A stretch of 49,295 nucleotides of DNA from Nanobdellota archaeon (GCA_002688095.1 NZCA01000007.1:1-49295), one strand, 5' to 3'. Counted from the stretch's first letter, positions 38,006 to 46,599 are shown. Program-made: numbers and translations. The notes: generated from the sequence alone by a model not told the origin.

Positions 38006-38473
38006 ATGAATAAAAAAGGGGTAAGTCAAATTATTGTAGTGGCTTTGATGGTTGTATTAACTATTTCTTTAGGTTTTTTGGTTTTTAAGTGGATGTCGGG
38101 AACTGTTAGAGAAGGAGGACAAAAAGGAGGAGATAGAGCTATTGCCCAAGATAATTGTCGGGAAGAGGTGAAGATAAGGGTGAATAGCGCGGAGAAACAA
38201 GGAGATTTTCATATTATCAATGTGGAAAATTTAAAACAAAAATTGTTAAGTGATTTTATTATAAGATACGAAAGGGGTGGAGAGTTAGAGGTGAAAAAAG
38301 CAAGACAAGTATTAGGGAGATATGAAAACACTAATATCAAAGTATCAAGCCCAAGTTTTGTACCTAGTGTGGTTAAGGTAATTCCTCAAATTATTTTAGA
38401 AAAACCAGAGTTGAAAAGCATGGACAAGGGGTGGTGGTTGTGTTCTCAACAAATGGCAACTTATACCCTCTAA
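38006..38473 (+). CDS. Pilin-like protein 3
   Basis: 155 aa from the ATG at 38006. A farther upstream ATG at 37964 would add 14 residues that fall in the stem-loop spacer, and it would hide the leader. The leader is MNKKGV, then SQIIVVALMVVLTISLGFLVFKW. The mature domain is basic to neutral with two Cys (DNCREE, WWLCSQQ) and a VVKVIPQI phrase like the other paralogs. It is a class III signal peptide pilin-like protein of the same set. Confidence 0.72.
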   Translation: MNKKGVSQIIVVALMVVLTISLGFLVFKWMSGTVREGGQKGGDRAIAQDNCREEVKIRVNSAEKQGDFHIINVENLKQKLLSDFIIRYERGGELEVKKARQVLGRYENTNIKVSSPSFVPSVVKVIPQIILEKPELKSMDKGWWLCSQQMATYTL

Positions 38474-38475
38474 AA

Positions 38476-38510
38476 GAACCCTTTTTAGGAAAAAGCGTTC
38501 ACGGAAAAAG
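38476..38510 (+). repeat. Stem-loop element between pilins 3 and 4
   Basis: GAAC-C-CTTTTT (38476-38486), loop AGG, AAAAAG-C-GTTC (38490-38500), tail ACGGAAAAAGG. Ten pairs with a symmetric C-C mismatch. The tail GGAAAAAGG could pair with the first arm instead, so two alternative folds are possible. Confidence 0.72.
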
Positions 38511-38518
38511 GAAAGAAA

Positions 38519-39025
38519 ATGAATAAAAGGGGAATTAGCAATCTAATAGGTGTAGCTTTGTTAATTGTGTTTATTATTTCTCTTGGAATTATTGTGACTA
38601 ATTGGAGTAAGAAATTAACAAAAGAAGGTATTGAGATATCTACAATTAAAATCGGGACTGATTTAGAATGTCAAGGAGTGAGTTTAAAGATTGAGCAGAT
38701 GAAAGGACCGGGGGGGGTGGTTGATTCATATAAAGTAATTGTTAAAAATAATGTGCCTATTAAAGGATTTATTACAAGATTTATTACAGAGAATAAGGCT
38801 ATTGTGGATTATGCCAATGAAGGTACTGAATTAAAGAAGTTTGATGCTTTTGTATTTAATTTAAAAGGAAATAAGAAAAGTAGTAAGGAATTGGATTTGG
38901 AGGACCTGATTAATGATGTAAGTAAAATAGAGATAATTCCAAGGATCGATATCGGGGATGGAGTGACTGTAGATTGTGAAAATAAAAGAGGGAATTTTGG
39001 GTTTGAGCCTCCATTGAATCTTTAG
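38519..39025 (+). CDS. Pilin-like protein 4
   Basis: 168 aa. Leader MNKRGI followed by SNLIGVALLIVFIISLGIIVTNW. The mature part includes IGTDLECQGVSLKIEQMKG, an internal YKVIVKNNVPIKGFI beta region and a closing KIEIIPRIDIGDGVTVDCENKRG. This is parallel to protein 2 and to the window's first gene. It has two Cys that could form a disulfide. It is translated from an ATG four bases after an AAAG-rich stretch and lacks a clear Shine-Dalgarno, as do its neighbours. Confidence 0.75.
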   Translation: MNKRGISNLIGVALLIVFIISLGIIVTNWSKKLTKEGIEISTIKIGTDLECQGVSLKIEQMKGPGGVVDSYKVIVKNNVPIKGFITRFITENKAIVDYANEGTELKKFDAFVFNLKGNKKSSKELDLEDLINDVSKIEIIPRIDIGDGVTVDCENKRGNFGFEPPLNL

Positions 39026-39042
39026 GAAACTTTATTAAAAAA

Positions 39043-39076
39043 GAACCCCTTTTAAAAAAAAGCGTTCACGGAAAAA
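39043..39076 (+). repeat. Stem-loop element between pilins 4 and 5
   Basis: GAAC-CC-CTTTT (39043-39053), A-rich loop, AAAAG-C-GTTC ending at 39067, tail ACGGAAAAAAG. A degenerate half unit (GGAAACTTTATTAAAAAA) precedes it. Confidence 0.65.
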
Positions 39077-39083
39077 AGAAAAA

Positions 39084-39611
39084 ATGAAAAAAAGAGGTCA
39101 AATTTGGATATCGGTGGCGATGTATACTGCGTTGGGGGTTATTCTCGTAACTTTAATTTTAAGTGTGGGGATGCCTTTTGTGAATAAGTTGAAAGCGAGG
39201 AATACAGTGTTGCAGACTAAGAATGTGATGTATGATTTGGATGGAGTTATAAGGACAGTAAGTAATGAAGGTTTTGGGAGTAAAAGACCAGTGTTTGTGG
39301 ACATTGGAGAAGGAGATTTTTCGATTAGAGATAATAGAATTAGCTGGAAGATGGTGACGGAGGAGAAATTAGGAATTGAACCTAATGTGGATAAAGAATG
39401 TGAGAATGAGGGGGCTTTAATTATAAAAGAAGGGGGTTTGAATATTTGTTCTGAGCAATTAGGTCAAGGTTATGAGATTAATTTGTATTTAGATTATAAG
39501 GATGAGGTTGATATTCGTTCTACTTTAAAGACTTTGAGTGGGAAATATAATTTGGTTATTGAGCATAAAGTGAGTATGAATAGAGAAAGCTATATTGAAA
39601 TAAGAGGTTAG
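39084..39611 (+). CDS. Pilin-like protein 5
   Basis: 175 aa. Leader MKKRGQ and helix IWISVAMYTALGVILVTLILSVGMPFVNKLKARN. The longer helix with following basic residues resembles the type IV pilin N-terminal alpha helix. The mature domain has two Cys (KECENEG, NICSEQL) and no match to the 2/3/4 subfamily. It directly precedes the ATPase gene with 46 bases between the stop and its ATG. Confidence 0.72.
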   Translation: MKKRGQIWISVAMYTALGVILVTLILSVGMPFVNKLKARNTVLQTKNVMYDLDGVIRTVSNEGFGSKRPVFVDIGEGDFSIRDNRISWKMVTEEKLGIEPNVDKECENEGALIIKEGGLNICSEQLGQGYEINLYLDYKDEVDIRSTLKTLSGKYNLVIEHKVSMNRESYIEIRG

Positions 39612-39657
39612 GAAGTTTTATATATTGTTTTTGATAATTCTATTAAAGAGGGATATA

Positions 39658-42639
39658 ATGTTTGAAAAATTAACTTCTAAAATCAAAGAGGAATTGAAGA
39701 AACCGTTGTTTAATAAGGATAAAGGGAAGGCTCCTTCAACTCCGAAAGAAGAGGGAAAGGGAAAAGAAGAATTAAAGTTTAAAATTAATTTTAATCCGCC
39801 TAAACCAGATTTACCAGATATACAAGATAAAACTAAGGTAGATTTTAGATATGCAATTTTAGCGCCTTATTCTTATATTCACTTATATTGGGATGAAGTA
39901 CATGGAGAAGTGGTGTATCAGGTGGAAGAACCTAATTTAGACGTTAAAGAGAAAGAAGTGTTGAATTTATTAGAACAAGGGATTCAAGAATTAATTGATA
40001 TTAGTTTTATTAATGTAGATGATAAAGAAGTGTTGATTGAGTATTTAGAGAAAAATGTGAATGTTTTAATTAAAGAATTAGGAATAGATGTGCAAAGGGC
40101 GTCATATTTGAAGATTATGTACTATATATATAGGGATTTTATTGGGTTAAATAAAATAGAAGCACTAATGAATGATCCGCATATTGAAGATATTGAGTGT
40201 AATGGTAAAGGCACTCCTGTTTATATTGTGCATAGAAAATTCGGGAATATCAAAACGAATATTGTGTATGAAAATATTGATGAATTGGTAAGTTTTGTGG
40301 AAAAATTAGCTCAAAAATGTGGGAAATATGTGAGTTATGCTAGCCCTATTATGGATGGTAGGTTGCCAAGTGGAGATAGGGTAAATGCTACTTATACCGA
40401 GGATGTGACAAGTAAAGGGCCTACTTTTAGTATTAGGAGGTTTACTAGGGAAGCTTGGAGTCCGATTAAATTAATGCAAGTGGGAACTGTTTCAGCAGAA
40501 ATTATGGCTTATTTATGGTTGTTGGTGGAGAATGGAAGTAATATTTTAATTGTGGGGGGAACAGGTTCGGGAAAAACTAGTTTAGTAAATGTCTTAGCGT
40601 CTTTTATTAAGCCTGAAGCGAGGATTGTAACTATTGAAGATACTCGAGAATTGAAATTGATTCATGAGAATTGGTTACCAAGTGTGGCGAGAGCTGGAGC
40701 TGGAGTGGGAGAAGAGAAAGCAGGGGAGATTACATTATTTGATTTGTTAAAAGCGAGTTTTAGGCAAAGACCAGATTATGTGGTTGTGGGAGAGATAAGA
40801 GGTAAAGAAGCATTTGTGTTATTTCAGGGAATGGCTTCAGTCAAAGGAGATGAAAAATTAATGTTGTTGAATCATGATCATCCAAGACAAATAAGTATTA
40901 AAGATTTGGAGAAAAATATTAAATATAAAGCTCTTTCTATAAATCCTGAAACGGCTAAAGCGAATATTTTGCCTGTGGAAGCTAAAATTAGACATTCTCC
41001 CAGGGATAAGTTATTGAAAATAAAAACTAAAAGTGGTAGGGAAGTAGTAATTACTTATGATCATTCTTTGTTTACTTATGATAACCAAATAGTTCCTATT
41101 AGAGGAGATGAATTAAAGAAAGGAAGTGTGGTGTTGATTCCAGGTAAGATTCCTTGCGGATATGCGGATATAGGGTATCTTAATTTATTGGAATTTTTGC
41201 CTGAGATGAGAGTCTTTGCACCTAAATATATAAGAAAGGCGGTATCTAAATTGGGTTATGATAAATCTTGCGAAATTGTAGAACTCAAGGCTATTTCAGA
41301 TTATTATGCAAATTTCTCTAGATCTAAACAATCTTCTTTGAAAGTTGATAAGTTTTTGAAATTGATTAAAGCTGCAGAAATAGAGTATGATTTGGAAGAT
41401 CTTGCTGTTAAATTTCTTAGAAAAAGTAAAAGCTTTCCTGCTAGATTTAAAGTTACGGATGAATTTTTGAGACTTTTAGGTTATTATATTTCGGATGGAA
41501 GTATAAATAATAGTGGGAAAAATAGTTCTATTTGTTTATATAATAAGGATGAACGAATTTTGAAAGATATGAGAAGATGTATTAAAAAGATAGGTTTGAA
41601 AATTAGAGAAAGGATTACAGATAGGGGATTTGGAAGTGCTACTGAACTCCACTTTACTCATAAAGTTTTGTTTGAATTTATAAATAAATATTGTGGGAAA
41701 GGGGCTGTTAATAAAAAAATACCGGATTTTATTTTCGGGCTTAGTAAAAAAAGAATTGGTGAATTTTTAACGGGTTTATATAATGGAGATGGTTATTTTG
41801 ATACAAGAAGAATTGGTTATTCTAGTGTGTCTAAGGAACTTATAGATAGTTTGTGTAAATTGCTTCTTGTGTATGGTGTTGTGGGGAGAATTTCTAAAAA
41901 GAAAAAATATGGGATAAGCAAACTTTCAAGTTATGAAATTATGCTTTATAGATATAATGAAATGAAGGAGTTTTTGAAGTATGTTAAACCCTTAAAAGGA
42001 AGAAATATTAGGGAAGTTGTTAGGGCGATTAATACTAATCGGATTGGAGATGTTTATTTGGATAAAGTTATGGGAATAGAAGAAATAAAACTGAAAAAAC
42101 CAGAATTTGTTTATGATATTTCTGTTCCAGGGGATCAAAATTTTATTGGAGGTTTTGGAGGTGTGTTATTGCATAATTCTGGGCATTCAGGTATAAGTAC
42201 TATGCATGCGGATGATGTTAAAACAGTTATTCGTAGATTAGAAACTGAACCTATAAATCTAAGCCCAAGTTTAGTGGAAACTTTGGATGTGATTTGTTTG
42301 ATGGTTTATGCTAAAGTGCAAGGAGAAAATGCAAGGAAGATGAAAGCCATTCAAGAGGTAATTAGTGTAAAGGCAGGAGGAGAAAGTGAGGTTAATGTAC
42401 CTTTTATGTGGGATCCTAGAAGAAATGTATTTATGTTTAAAAGGGAAAGTGTAGCTTTTAAAAAAATTATAGCTAAAAGAGGGGGGAGTATGGAAGAGTT
42501 AAATAAAGAATTTGATAGAAGAGTTAAATTATTGAATAAACTGTATCAACAAAAGATTGTGAAATTTGAGGATGTGCAAAAAATAATTGGGAGCTATTAT
42601 AAAAATAAAGAAATGGTGTTGAAAAGGTTTGGGTTATGA
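39658..42639 (+). CDS. Type IV pilus/KlbA-like secretion ATPase with intein
   Basis: 993 aa from the ATG at 39658, which follows AAAGAGGGAT; an upstream in-frame TTG has no support. The exteins total 546 aa. They form a GspE/VirB11-superfamily ATPase that powers pilin assembly: an N-terminal domain (residues 1-230), Walker A GGTGSGKT (300-307), an Asp-box region TIEDTREL, Walker B VVVGEIRG, and the His box STMHADDV downstream of the intein. The intein (residues 394-840) lies between Walker B and the His box. The gene shares ATGA with the next. The spliced join reads FQGMA-SGHSGIST. Confidence 0.9.
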   Translation: MFEKLTSKIKEELKKPLFNKDKGKAPSTPKEEGKGKEELKFKINFNPPKPDLPDIQDKTKVDFRYAILAPYSYIHLYWDEVHGEVVYQVEEPNLDVKEKEVLNLLEQGIQELIDISFINVDDKEVLIEYLEKNVNVLIKELGIDVQRASYLKIMYYIYRDFIGLNKIEALMNDPHIEDIECNGKGTPVYIVHRKFGNIKTNIVYENIDELVSFVEKLAQKCGKYVSYASPIMDGRLPSGDRVNATYTEDVTSKGPTFSIRRFTREAWSPIKLMQVGTVSAEIMAYLWLLVENGSNILIVGGTGSGKTSLVNVLASFIKPEARIVTIEDTRELKLIHENWLPSVARAGAGVGEEKAGEITLFDLLKASFRQRPDYVVVGEIRGKEAFVLFQGMASVKGDEKLMLLNHDHPRQISIKDLEKNIKYKALSINPETAKANILPVEAKIRHSPRDKLLKIKTKSGREVVITYDHSLFTYDNQIVPIRGDELKKGSVVLIPGKIPCGYADIGYLNLLEFLPEMRVFAPKYIRKAVSKLGYDKSCEIVELKAISDYYANFSRSKQSSLKVDKFLKLIKAAEIEYDLEDLAVKFLRKSKSFPARFKVTDEFLRLLGYYISDGSINNSGKNSSICLYNKDERILKDMRRCIKKIGLKIRERITDRGFGSATELHFTHKVLFEFINKYCGKGAVNKKIPDFIFGLSKKRIGEFLTGLYNGDGYFDTRRIGYSSVSKELIDSLCKLLLVYGVVGRISKKKKYGISKLSSYEIMLYRYNEMKEFLKYVKPLKGRNIREVVRAINTNRIGDVYLDKVMGIEEIKLKKPEFVYDISVPGDQNFIGGFGGVLLHNSGHSGISTMHADDVKTVIRRLETEPINLSPSLVETLDVICLMVYAKVQGENARKMKAIQEVISVKAGGESEVNVPFMWDPRRNVFMFKRESVAFKKIIAKRGGSMEELNKEFDRRVKLLNKLYQQKIVKFEDVQKIIGSYYKNKEMVLKRFGL
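40837..42177 (+). other. Intein with LAGLIDADG endonuclease domain
   Basis: 447 aa. Block A is SVKGDEKLML, starting with Ser in place of the usual Cys. Block B is KIKTKSGREVVITYDHSLF. Block F/G is YDISVPGDQNFIGGFGGVLLHN, with the terminal HN and Ser as the first extein residue. The central endonuclease has motifs RLLGYYISDG and FLTGLYNGDG. All parts needed for splicing and homing look intact. Inteins in archaeal KlbA-type ATPases are known, and there residue 1 can also deviate from Cys. Confidence 0.9.
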
Positions 42640-42914
42640 GTTTAAGTGATTTTAAAAAAAATTTAGTGAAAATTAAAGAATTAGGTGGAGATTATGATAG
42701 GATGAAGAAGGAGAAGGATAAAATAGGGTTAGACATCAGAAATTTAAAAGCAAAATATCAGGAAAATAAAGTGGAAAGAGAGGTTTTTGGGGAATATAAT
42801 AAAAAATTAGAGGTAGTTAATAAGGGATTGGGAGAGATTAAAGAGACGGTGTTAAAATTTTGTAATAAAAATAGTGAAATTATTTCTGAGGAATTAAAAA
42901 ATGATTTCGGATGA
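42636..42914 (+). CDS. Small coiled-coil protein
   Basis: 92 aa, almost entirely charged helix (MKKEKDKIGLDIRNLKAKYQENKVEREVFGEYNKKLEVVNKGL), no membrane segment and one Cys. It overlaps the ATPase gene (ATGA) and the platform protein gene (14 bases). Its heptad-like pattern is similar to the N-terminal 100 residues of the following platform protein (LEKKIRESEKIIGEIENLKRS...EFTEGKIKEADYRGRL). The two coiled coils may have arisen by duplication and could link ATPase and platform. No known family is recognised. Confidence 0.65.
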   Translation: MSLSDFKKNLVKIKELGGDYDRMKKEKDKIGLDIRNLKAKYQENKVEREVFGEYNKKLEVVNKGLGEIKETVLKFCNKNSEIISEELKNDFG

Positions 42915-44172
42915 ACTTGAAAAAAAGATTCGGGAATCTGAAAAAATAATTGGAGAGATAGAGAATTTAAAGAGAAGTCAAAGCGGAAATGAAAAAAAGT
43001 TTAATAAATTAAATAAAGAATTTACTGAAGGAAAAATAAAAGAAGCAGATTATAGGGGGAGATTACAAAAGGAGTTTAAGGGTGGTAAGAAAGTCAGGGA
43101 TACTTCTAAGGGAGATAAACAAGTTAGAGATTTATTGGATAAATTAAAAATAATTAATGCTGATGTGTTTAAGTTATTTGATATTAAGGAACATGTGGAA
43201 GAAAAAGATGAAATAGATTTAAAATTAGCTAAGGAATTTGCTAATAAATTAAAAAAGAAAAAAGTGAAAGGTGCTAAAGTGGATTATTCTGTATATTCTT
43301 ATAATTTTTTGGGTAAGTATGCGAATTCAATGTTTGATAGTCTGGGTAAGGGTTTAACTAGGAAATATCCAGAGTACTTTAAGCCGTTGTATAGTAATTT
43401 AAGATTAGCGAATATCAGGGTGTTTAGTAATACCTATATTAATTTAGGATTATTAGGAAGTTTTTTTGGATTATTTTTAGGTATTATGGGAGGTTTTCTT
43501 TTATTTGGAATTGGTGGTTTAGGTATTATACAAATTTTAATGTTTAGTTTGTTAATATTTGTAGTGTCGGGTTTTGGTTTTTATTATTATCCTAAAATTA
43601 TTGTGGATACTCGGAGGAGGGAAATTAAGAATGATTTGCCTTTTGCTATTTTACATATGGCGGCAGTAGCTGGTTCTGGTGCTAGATTAATAGATATTTT
43701 TGGAATGTTATTGCAATCAAATGAATATAAAGCCTTAAGCGGGGAGATTAAAAGGATTATGAATTATGTAAATTTGTTTGGGTATAATTTAACTACGGCT
43801 TTAAAATCTGTGGCAGGAACTACACCCAATGAAGGTTTTAAAGAATTACTGAATGGGATGGTTGGTTCAGTTGAGTCTGGAGGGAGTATTAAAACTTTTT
43901 TAAAAAGTAAGGCAGCAGATACTATGACTAGATATAGATTAGAAAGACAAAAATATGTGGAGACTTTGAGCACATATTCAGATATTTATACAGCTTTATT
44001 GATTGCGGCTCCTTTATTATTTGTAATTGTTTTAGTTTTAGTTTCGATTGTGGGGAGTAAGTTAGGAGGGTTAGAAATTAGTTTTATTGAGAAATTGGGG
44101 ACATTTGTGGTAGTGCCGGCTATGAATGTGGGCTTTATTATTTTTATGAATATTGTACAACCAGATCTATGA
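42901..44172 (+). CDS. Pilus platform protein, T2SF/TadB-C type, with N-terminal coiled coil
   Basis: 423 aa. The first about 150 residues are charged, helical and cytoplasmic. The remainder is a GspF/TadC-like platform module: membrane helices at about residues 180-230, then a conserved cytoplasmic region (DLPFAILHMAAVAGSGARLIDIFGMLLQS...IKRIMNYVNLFGYNLTTALKSVAGTTPN...LNGMVGSVESGGSIKTFLKSKA). Two C-terminal helices follow (LLIAAPLLFVIVLVLVSI). These proteins anchor the assembly ATPase at the membrane. It overlaps both neighbours and is in an operon with the ATPase. Confidence 0.85.
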   Translation: MISDELEKKIRESEKIIGEIENLKRSQSGNEKKFNKLNKEFTEGKIKEADYRGRLQKEFKGGKKVRDTSKGDKQVRDLLDKLKIINADVFKLFDIKEHVEEKDEIDLKLAKEFANKLKKKKVKGAKVDYSVYSYNFLGKYANSMFDSLGKGLTRKYPEYFKPLYSNLRLANIRVFSNTYINLGLLGSFFGLFLGIMGGFLLFGIGGLGIIQILMFSLLIFVVSGFGFYYYPKIIVDTRRREIKNDLPFAILHMAAVAGSGARLIDIFGMLLQSNEYKALSGEIKRIMNYVNLFGYNLTTALKSVAGTTPNEGFKELLNGMVGSVESGGSIKTFLKSKAADTMTRYRLERQKYVETLSTYSDIYTALLIAAPLLFVIVLVLVSIVGSKLGGLEISFIEKLGTFVVVPAMNVGFIIFMNIVQPDL

Positions 44173-45026
44173 TAAAAAAAGAATATTTAATCGGAGGAGG
44201 ACTATTTTTATTTTTAATTATCTTGGATTTTACTTTGTTGTATGGAACCAGATGGTTTTGGAGTGTATTAATTTTAAGCTTTGCCTTGGGTGGGTTGCCC
44301 GGATTTTTATTGTTTATGGGGGAAAATAAGAGGCAAAAACAGATAGAATCTCAGTTTTTAGAATTTATTAGGGCTTTAAGTGAAGGGGTTAAATCGGGGG
44401 TGCCTATTCCGCAGAGTATTTTGAATTTAACAGATAAGGATTTTGGGGCTTTAACTAGACATATTAAAAAATTGGGGAATCAAATTGAATGGGGAATTCC
44501 GGTTAAGGATGCTTTAATTGTGTTTGCAAGAGATACAAAGAATAAAGTGATAAATAGGAGTGTGACTATTATTACCCAGGCTGTGGAAAGTGGGGGTAAA
44601 ATGGATGATATTTTGGAGAGTGTGGTTGAAAGTGTGGTTAATATTCAAAGATTGAAAGAGGAAAGGAGGAGTAGTACCTATACTCAAATGGTGCAAGGGT
44701 ATGTGGTGTTTTTTATTTTTATTGCGGTTATGTTAATGTTAGAGGTTAGGTTAATGCCGATGATTCAAGATATGATTAGTAATGTGGCTGGGGGAGTAAC
44801 AAGTGGAGGGGGATTTTTTGATATTGCAGGAGGTGGAGAAGCAATTAAACCTAAAGCAGATTTGAATTTTAAAAGAATATTTATGACTTTGATTATTATT
44901 CAAGGATTTTTCGCTGGGTTGTTAATTGGGAAGTTTTCAGAGGGAAATATTAAATATGGGTTAAAACATAGTGCTATATTGATAGTGGTGGCTTTGTTGA
45001 TTATCTTAACTGTAGCGCCACCATAA
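44169..45026 (+). CDS. Second pilus platform protein, T2SF type
   Basis: 285 aa. Two N-terminal membrane helices (about residues 7-55) are followed by the GspF-like cytoplasmic part: QFLEFIRALSEGVKSGVPIPQSI, LGNQIEWGIPVKDALIVFARDTK, ITQAVESGGKMDDILESV. Then come helices at about 178-200 and the C-terminal pair. Paired platform proteins are common in archaeal adhesive pilus systems. The start shares four bases with the preceding gene. A perfect hairpin begins at its stop codon. Confidence 0.85.
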   Translation: MIKKEYLIGGGLFLFLIILDFTLLYGTRWFWSVLILSFALGGLPGFLLFMGENKRQKQIESQFLEFIRALSEGVKSGVPIPQSILNLTDKDFGALTRHIKKLGNQIEWGIPVKDALIVFARDTKNKVINRSVTIITQAVESGGKMDDILESVVESVVNIQRLKEERRSSTYTQMVQGYVVFFIFIAVMLMLEVRLMPMIQDMISNVAGGVTSGGGFFDIAGGGEAIKPKADLNFKRIFMTLIIIQGFFAGLLIGKFSEGNIKYGLKHSAILIVVALLIILTVAPP

Positions 45027-45055
45027 GAACCGCTTTGGTTCTTATCATCTTCCGC
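45023..45055 (+). terminator. Hairpin at the end of the ATPase/platform operon
   Basis: ATAAGAACC (45023-45031) and GGTTCTTAT (45037-45045) pair perfectly around GCTTT, with the tail CATCTTCCGC. The hairpin includes the stop codon TAA. A related one (TAGGAACC/GGTTCCTA with CACTTCCC) lies at 49099-49119, so it may be a repeat element as well as a terminator. Confidence 0.55.
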
Positions 45056-45069
45056 TTAAATTAGAAAAA

Positions 45070-45810
45070 ATGGAAAAAAAAGGTAGTATACATATTGATT
45101 GGATAGTAAGTGTAGCTTTATTTATGACATTTATAATTATCATATTTGGATTTATTAAACCGGGTTATGAACCAGTGTTTGAAGGTGATGTTTTGATTAA
45201 ATTAGTAAGTGATGAATTTAATTCTAAAGCGGAATGGGAAGTCTATAAGACGATGTTGAGTTTTGATTGTGATACAAAAGGTGTGATAAATCTAGGATTG
45301 TCTCCAACTTATATTCCGGTCGGAGATAAATATAAATTGTTGTTGCAAAATGGGAATGTAGCTAATTATAATGGGAATTTAATTGATTTACCTAATAATA
45401 ACTATAATTTTTGGATAATTCATAATTCAGACATTGGTTATAATTCAGATAATTTAGGTTTGGAAGATGATGGTCCTGAAGATCCTAAAAATTGTCAAAT
45501 AAATGCGGCCAATCCTATTGTGTTTAAGGGGATTAATGAAGGAGAATTAGATTTGGTTAATTTAGATGTTAATACTTGGGATTTTCCGGATTTTAGGTAC
45601 TTTAGGCTTAAAGTGTTAAACCCAAGTGGCAGTTATTATGATAATAGATATTGTTTTGCTAAGTTACCAAGTGGGGATATGAGTGGAAATACTTGTGATA
45701 ACTATAAAATTCCGGATGAGGTAGAAGTTTATAGTTCTGGGTTGGGCAAGGTTATATTGGATAAAGATTTAAATCAAAATCAGGTTATTTTGAATATTGA
45801 GGTCTGGTAG
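45070..45810 (+). CDS. Pilin-like protein 6
   Basis: 246 aa. Leader MEKKGS followed by IHIDWIVSVALFMTFIIIIFGFI. The long extracellular domain is rich in Asn, Asp and Tyr and has four Cys (SFDCDTK, PKNCQIN, RYCFAK, GNTCDNY). Asn-rich strands such as NGNVANYNGNLIDLPNNNYNFW suggest a beta-solenoid or Ig-like adhesive domain. The position just after the platform genes fits a minor pilin or tip adhesin. Its stop is the first base of the next stem-loop element. Confidence 0.72.
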   Translation: MEKKGSIHIDWIVSVALFMTFIIIIFGFIKPGYEPVFEGDVLIKLVSDEFNSKAEWEVYKTMLSFDCDTKGVINLGLSPTYIPVGDKYKLLLQNGNVANYNGNLIDLPNNNYNFWIIHNSDIGYNSDNLGLEDDGPEDPKNCQINAANPIVFKGINEGELDLVNLDVNTWDFPDFRYFRLKVLNPSGSYYDNRYCFAKLPSGDMSGNTCDNYKIPDEVEVYSSGLGKVILDKDLNQNQVILNIEVW

Positions 45811-45953
45811 AACCTTTCTTAAAAAGAAAGCTTCACCAAAGAAAGAAGCTTTATCAAAAAGGAAAGATTGTATTCTTTTCAAACCCGTAGGAAAAGAAAG
45901 TTTATATATTAAAAGAACCTTTCTTTAGAAAAGAAAGTTTCACTAAGAAAGAA
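45810..45953 (+). repeat. Cluster of stem-loop elements
   Basis: Four units lie in series. Unit a: GAAC-CTTTCTT / AAGAAAG-CTTC (45810-45834), tail ACCAAAG. Unit b: right half GAAGCTTTATCAAAAA. Unit c: GAAAGAT-TGT-ATTCTTTTC with AAACCCGTA (45862-45889), a second type that recurs at 49234-49262. Unit d: GAACCTTTCTTT / AAAGAAAGTTTC (45915-45941), tail ACTAAGAAAG. A TTTATATATT box lies before unit d. Confidence 0.7.
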
Positions 45954-45959
45954 AATCTG

Positions 45960-46289
45960 TTATTTGTTTAATAGGTTTAATTTTTTTGTTAATTCTTTGT
46001 AGATTAATTGTTTTTTTTCTGTATTTAAATGGAACAAAGTTTTTGAGATCATTTCCTTTGAGATTGTGAAAATATAATTTAATTTAATAATGCTATCTTT
46101 TATGGCACCTTCTTTTTTAGTTAAGGGAAGACCCTGCATATTTAAATTGCTAGTTATTCCGGCAACTATGACGTTATTTAATTCTTCAAATAGAACTACT
46201 GCGGGGCGAGTTTTTATTTCAAAAGTGTCTGTAAATTGTACTTGGGTTAAGATAATATCTCCAGATTTAGGCACTTTCCCATTCCTCAT
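45960..46289 (-). CDS. MazF/PemK-type toxin
   Basis: 109 aa. The opening fits the MazF/PemK/CcdB-like fold: KVPKSGDIILTQVQFTDTFEIKTRPAVVL (read as PxxGDIxx..F......K.RPAVVL) followed by NNVIVAGITSN and a LTKKEGAIKDSIIKLNYIFTI core. MazF toxins are ribosome-independent endoribonucleases, and this one probably cleaves mRNA. The ORF overlaps the upstream antitoxin gene by 23 bases, as expected for a toxin-antitoxin pair. It lies between pilin genes on the opposite strand, like an inserted module. Confidence 0.8.
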   Translation of the reverse strand: MRNGKVPKSGDIILTQVQFTDTFEIKTRPAVVLFEELNNVIVAGITSNLNMQGLPLTKKEGAIKDSIIKLNYIFTISKEMISKTLFHLNTEKKQLIYKELTKKLNLLNK

Positions 46290-46485
46290 CTGATTTATTA
46301 TCCCATAGTTCTTTCATTTTATTTTGTTGAACCTTATGTAGGAATTCATCATATTGGTTTTTGCTCTTTATTTTTTTTATAATCTTGGTCATATTTTCTA
46401 TAATTTCATTATAGGTTTGCCTGGGATGGGTTTTAATTTCATCTAAAGATTTTACTATTGATTTTTTTACTTGTATGGTTGTCAT
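46267..46485 (-). CDS. Antitoxin partner of the MazF/PemK-like toxin
   Basis: 72 aa from the ATG at 46485 (MTTIQVKKSIVKSLDEIK). Two in-frame upstream starts add up to five residues and would overlap the operator repeats. The N-terminus looks like a short DNA-binding, ribbon-helix-like segment. The rest is a charged helix ending in WDNKSDEEWESA, typical of an antitoxin tail that wraps the toxin. It precedes and overlaps the toxin gene. Three direct repeats sit at its transcription start region, consistent with autorepression. Confidence 0.72.
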   Translation of the reverse strand: MTTIQVKKSIVKSLDEIKTHPRQTYNEIIENMTKIIKKIKSKNQYDEFLHKVQQNKMKELWDNKSDEEWESA

Positions 46486-46490
46486 ATTCA

Positions 46491-46520
46491 TTATAATCAC
46501 TTATAATCCGTTATAATACC
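46491..46520. promoter_or_regulatory. Triple 10-bp direct repeat, TA operator candidate
   Basis: TTATAATCAC, TTATAATCCG and TTATAATACC follow each other with an exact 10-bp period, so TTATAAT recurs once per helical turn. They lie between the minus-strand box TTTAAATATAGG (46521-46532) and the antitoxin ATG. The antitoxin-toxin complex is the likely binder. Confidence 0.6.
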
Positions 46521-46568
46521 TATATTTAAAGCTTTCGTTAGATAATTTAAGAGGGAATTTTACTAAAA

Positions 46569-46580
46569 TTTATATATTAG
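46569..46580 (+). promoter_or_regulatory. TATA box for pilin-like protein 7
   Basis: TTTATATATTAG lies about 25-30 bases upstream of the ATG at 46600, giving a leaderless transcript. Confidence 0.5.
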
Positions 46581-46599
46581 AGAATTTTATAGTTTATTG

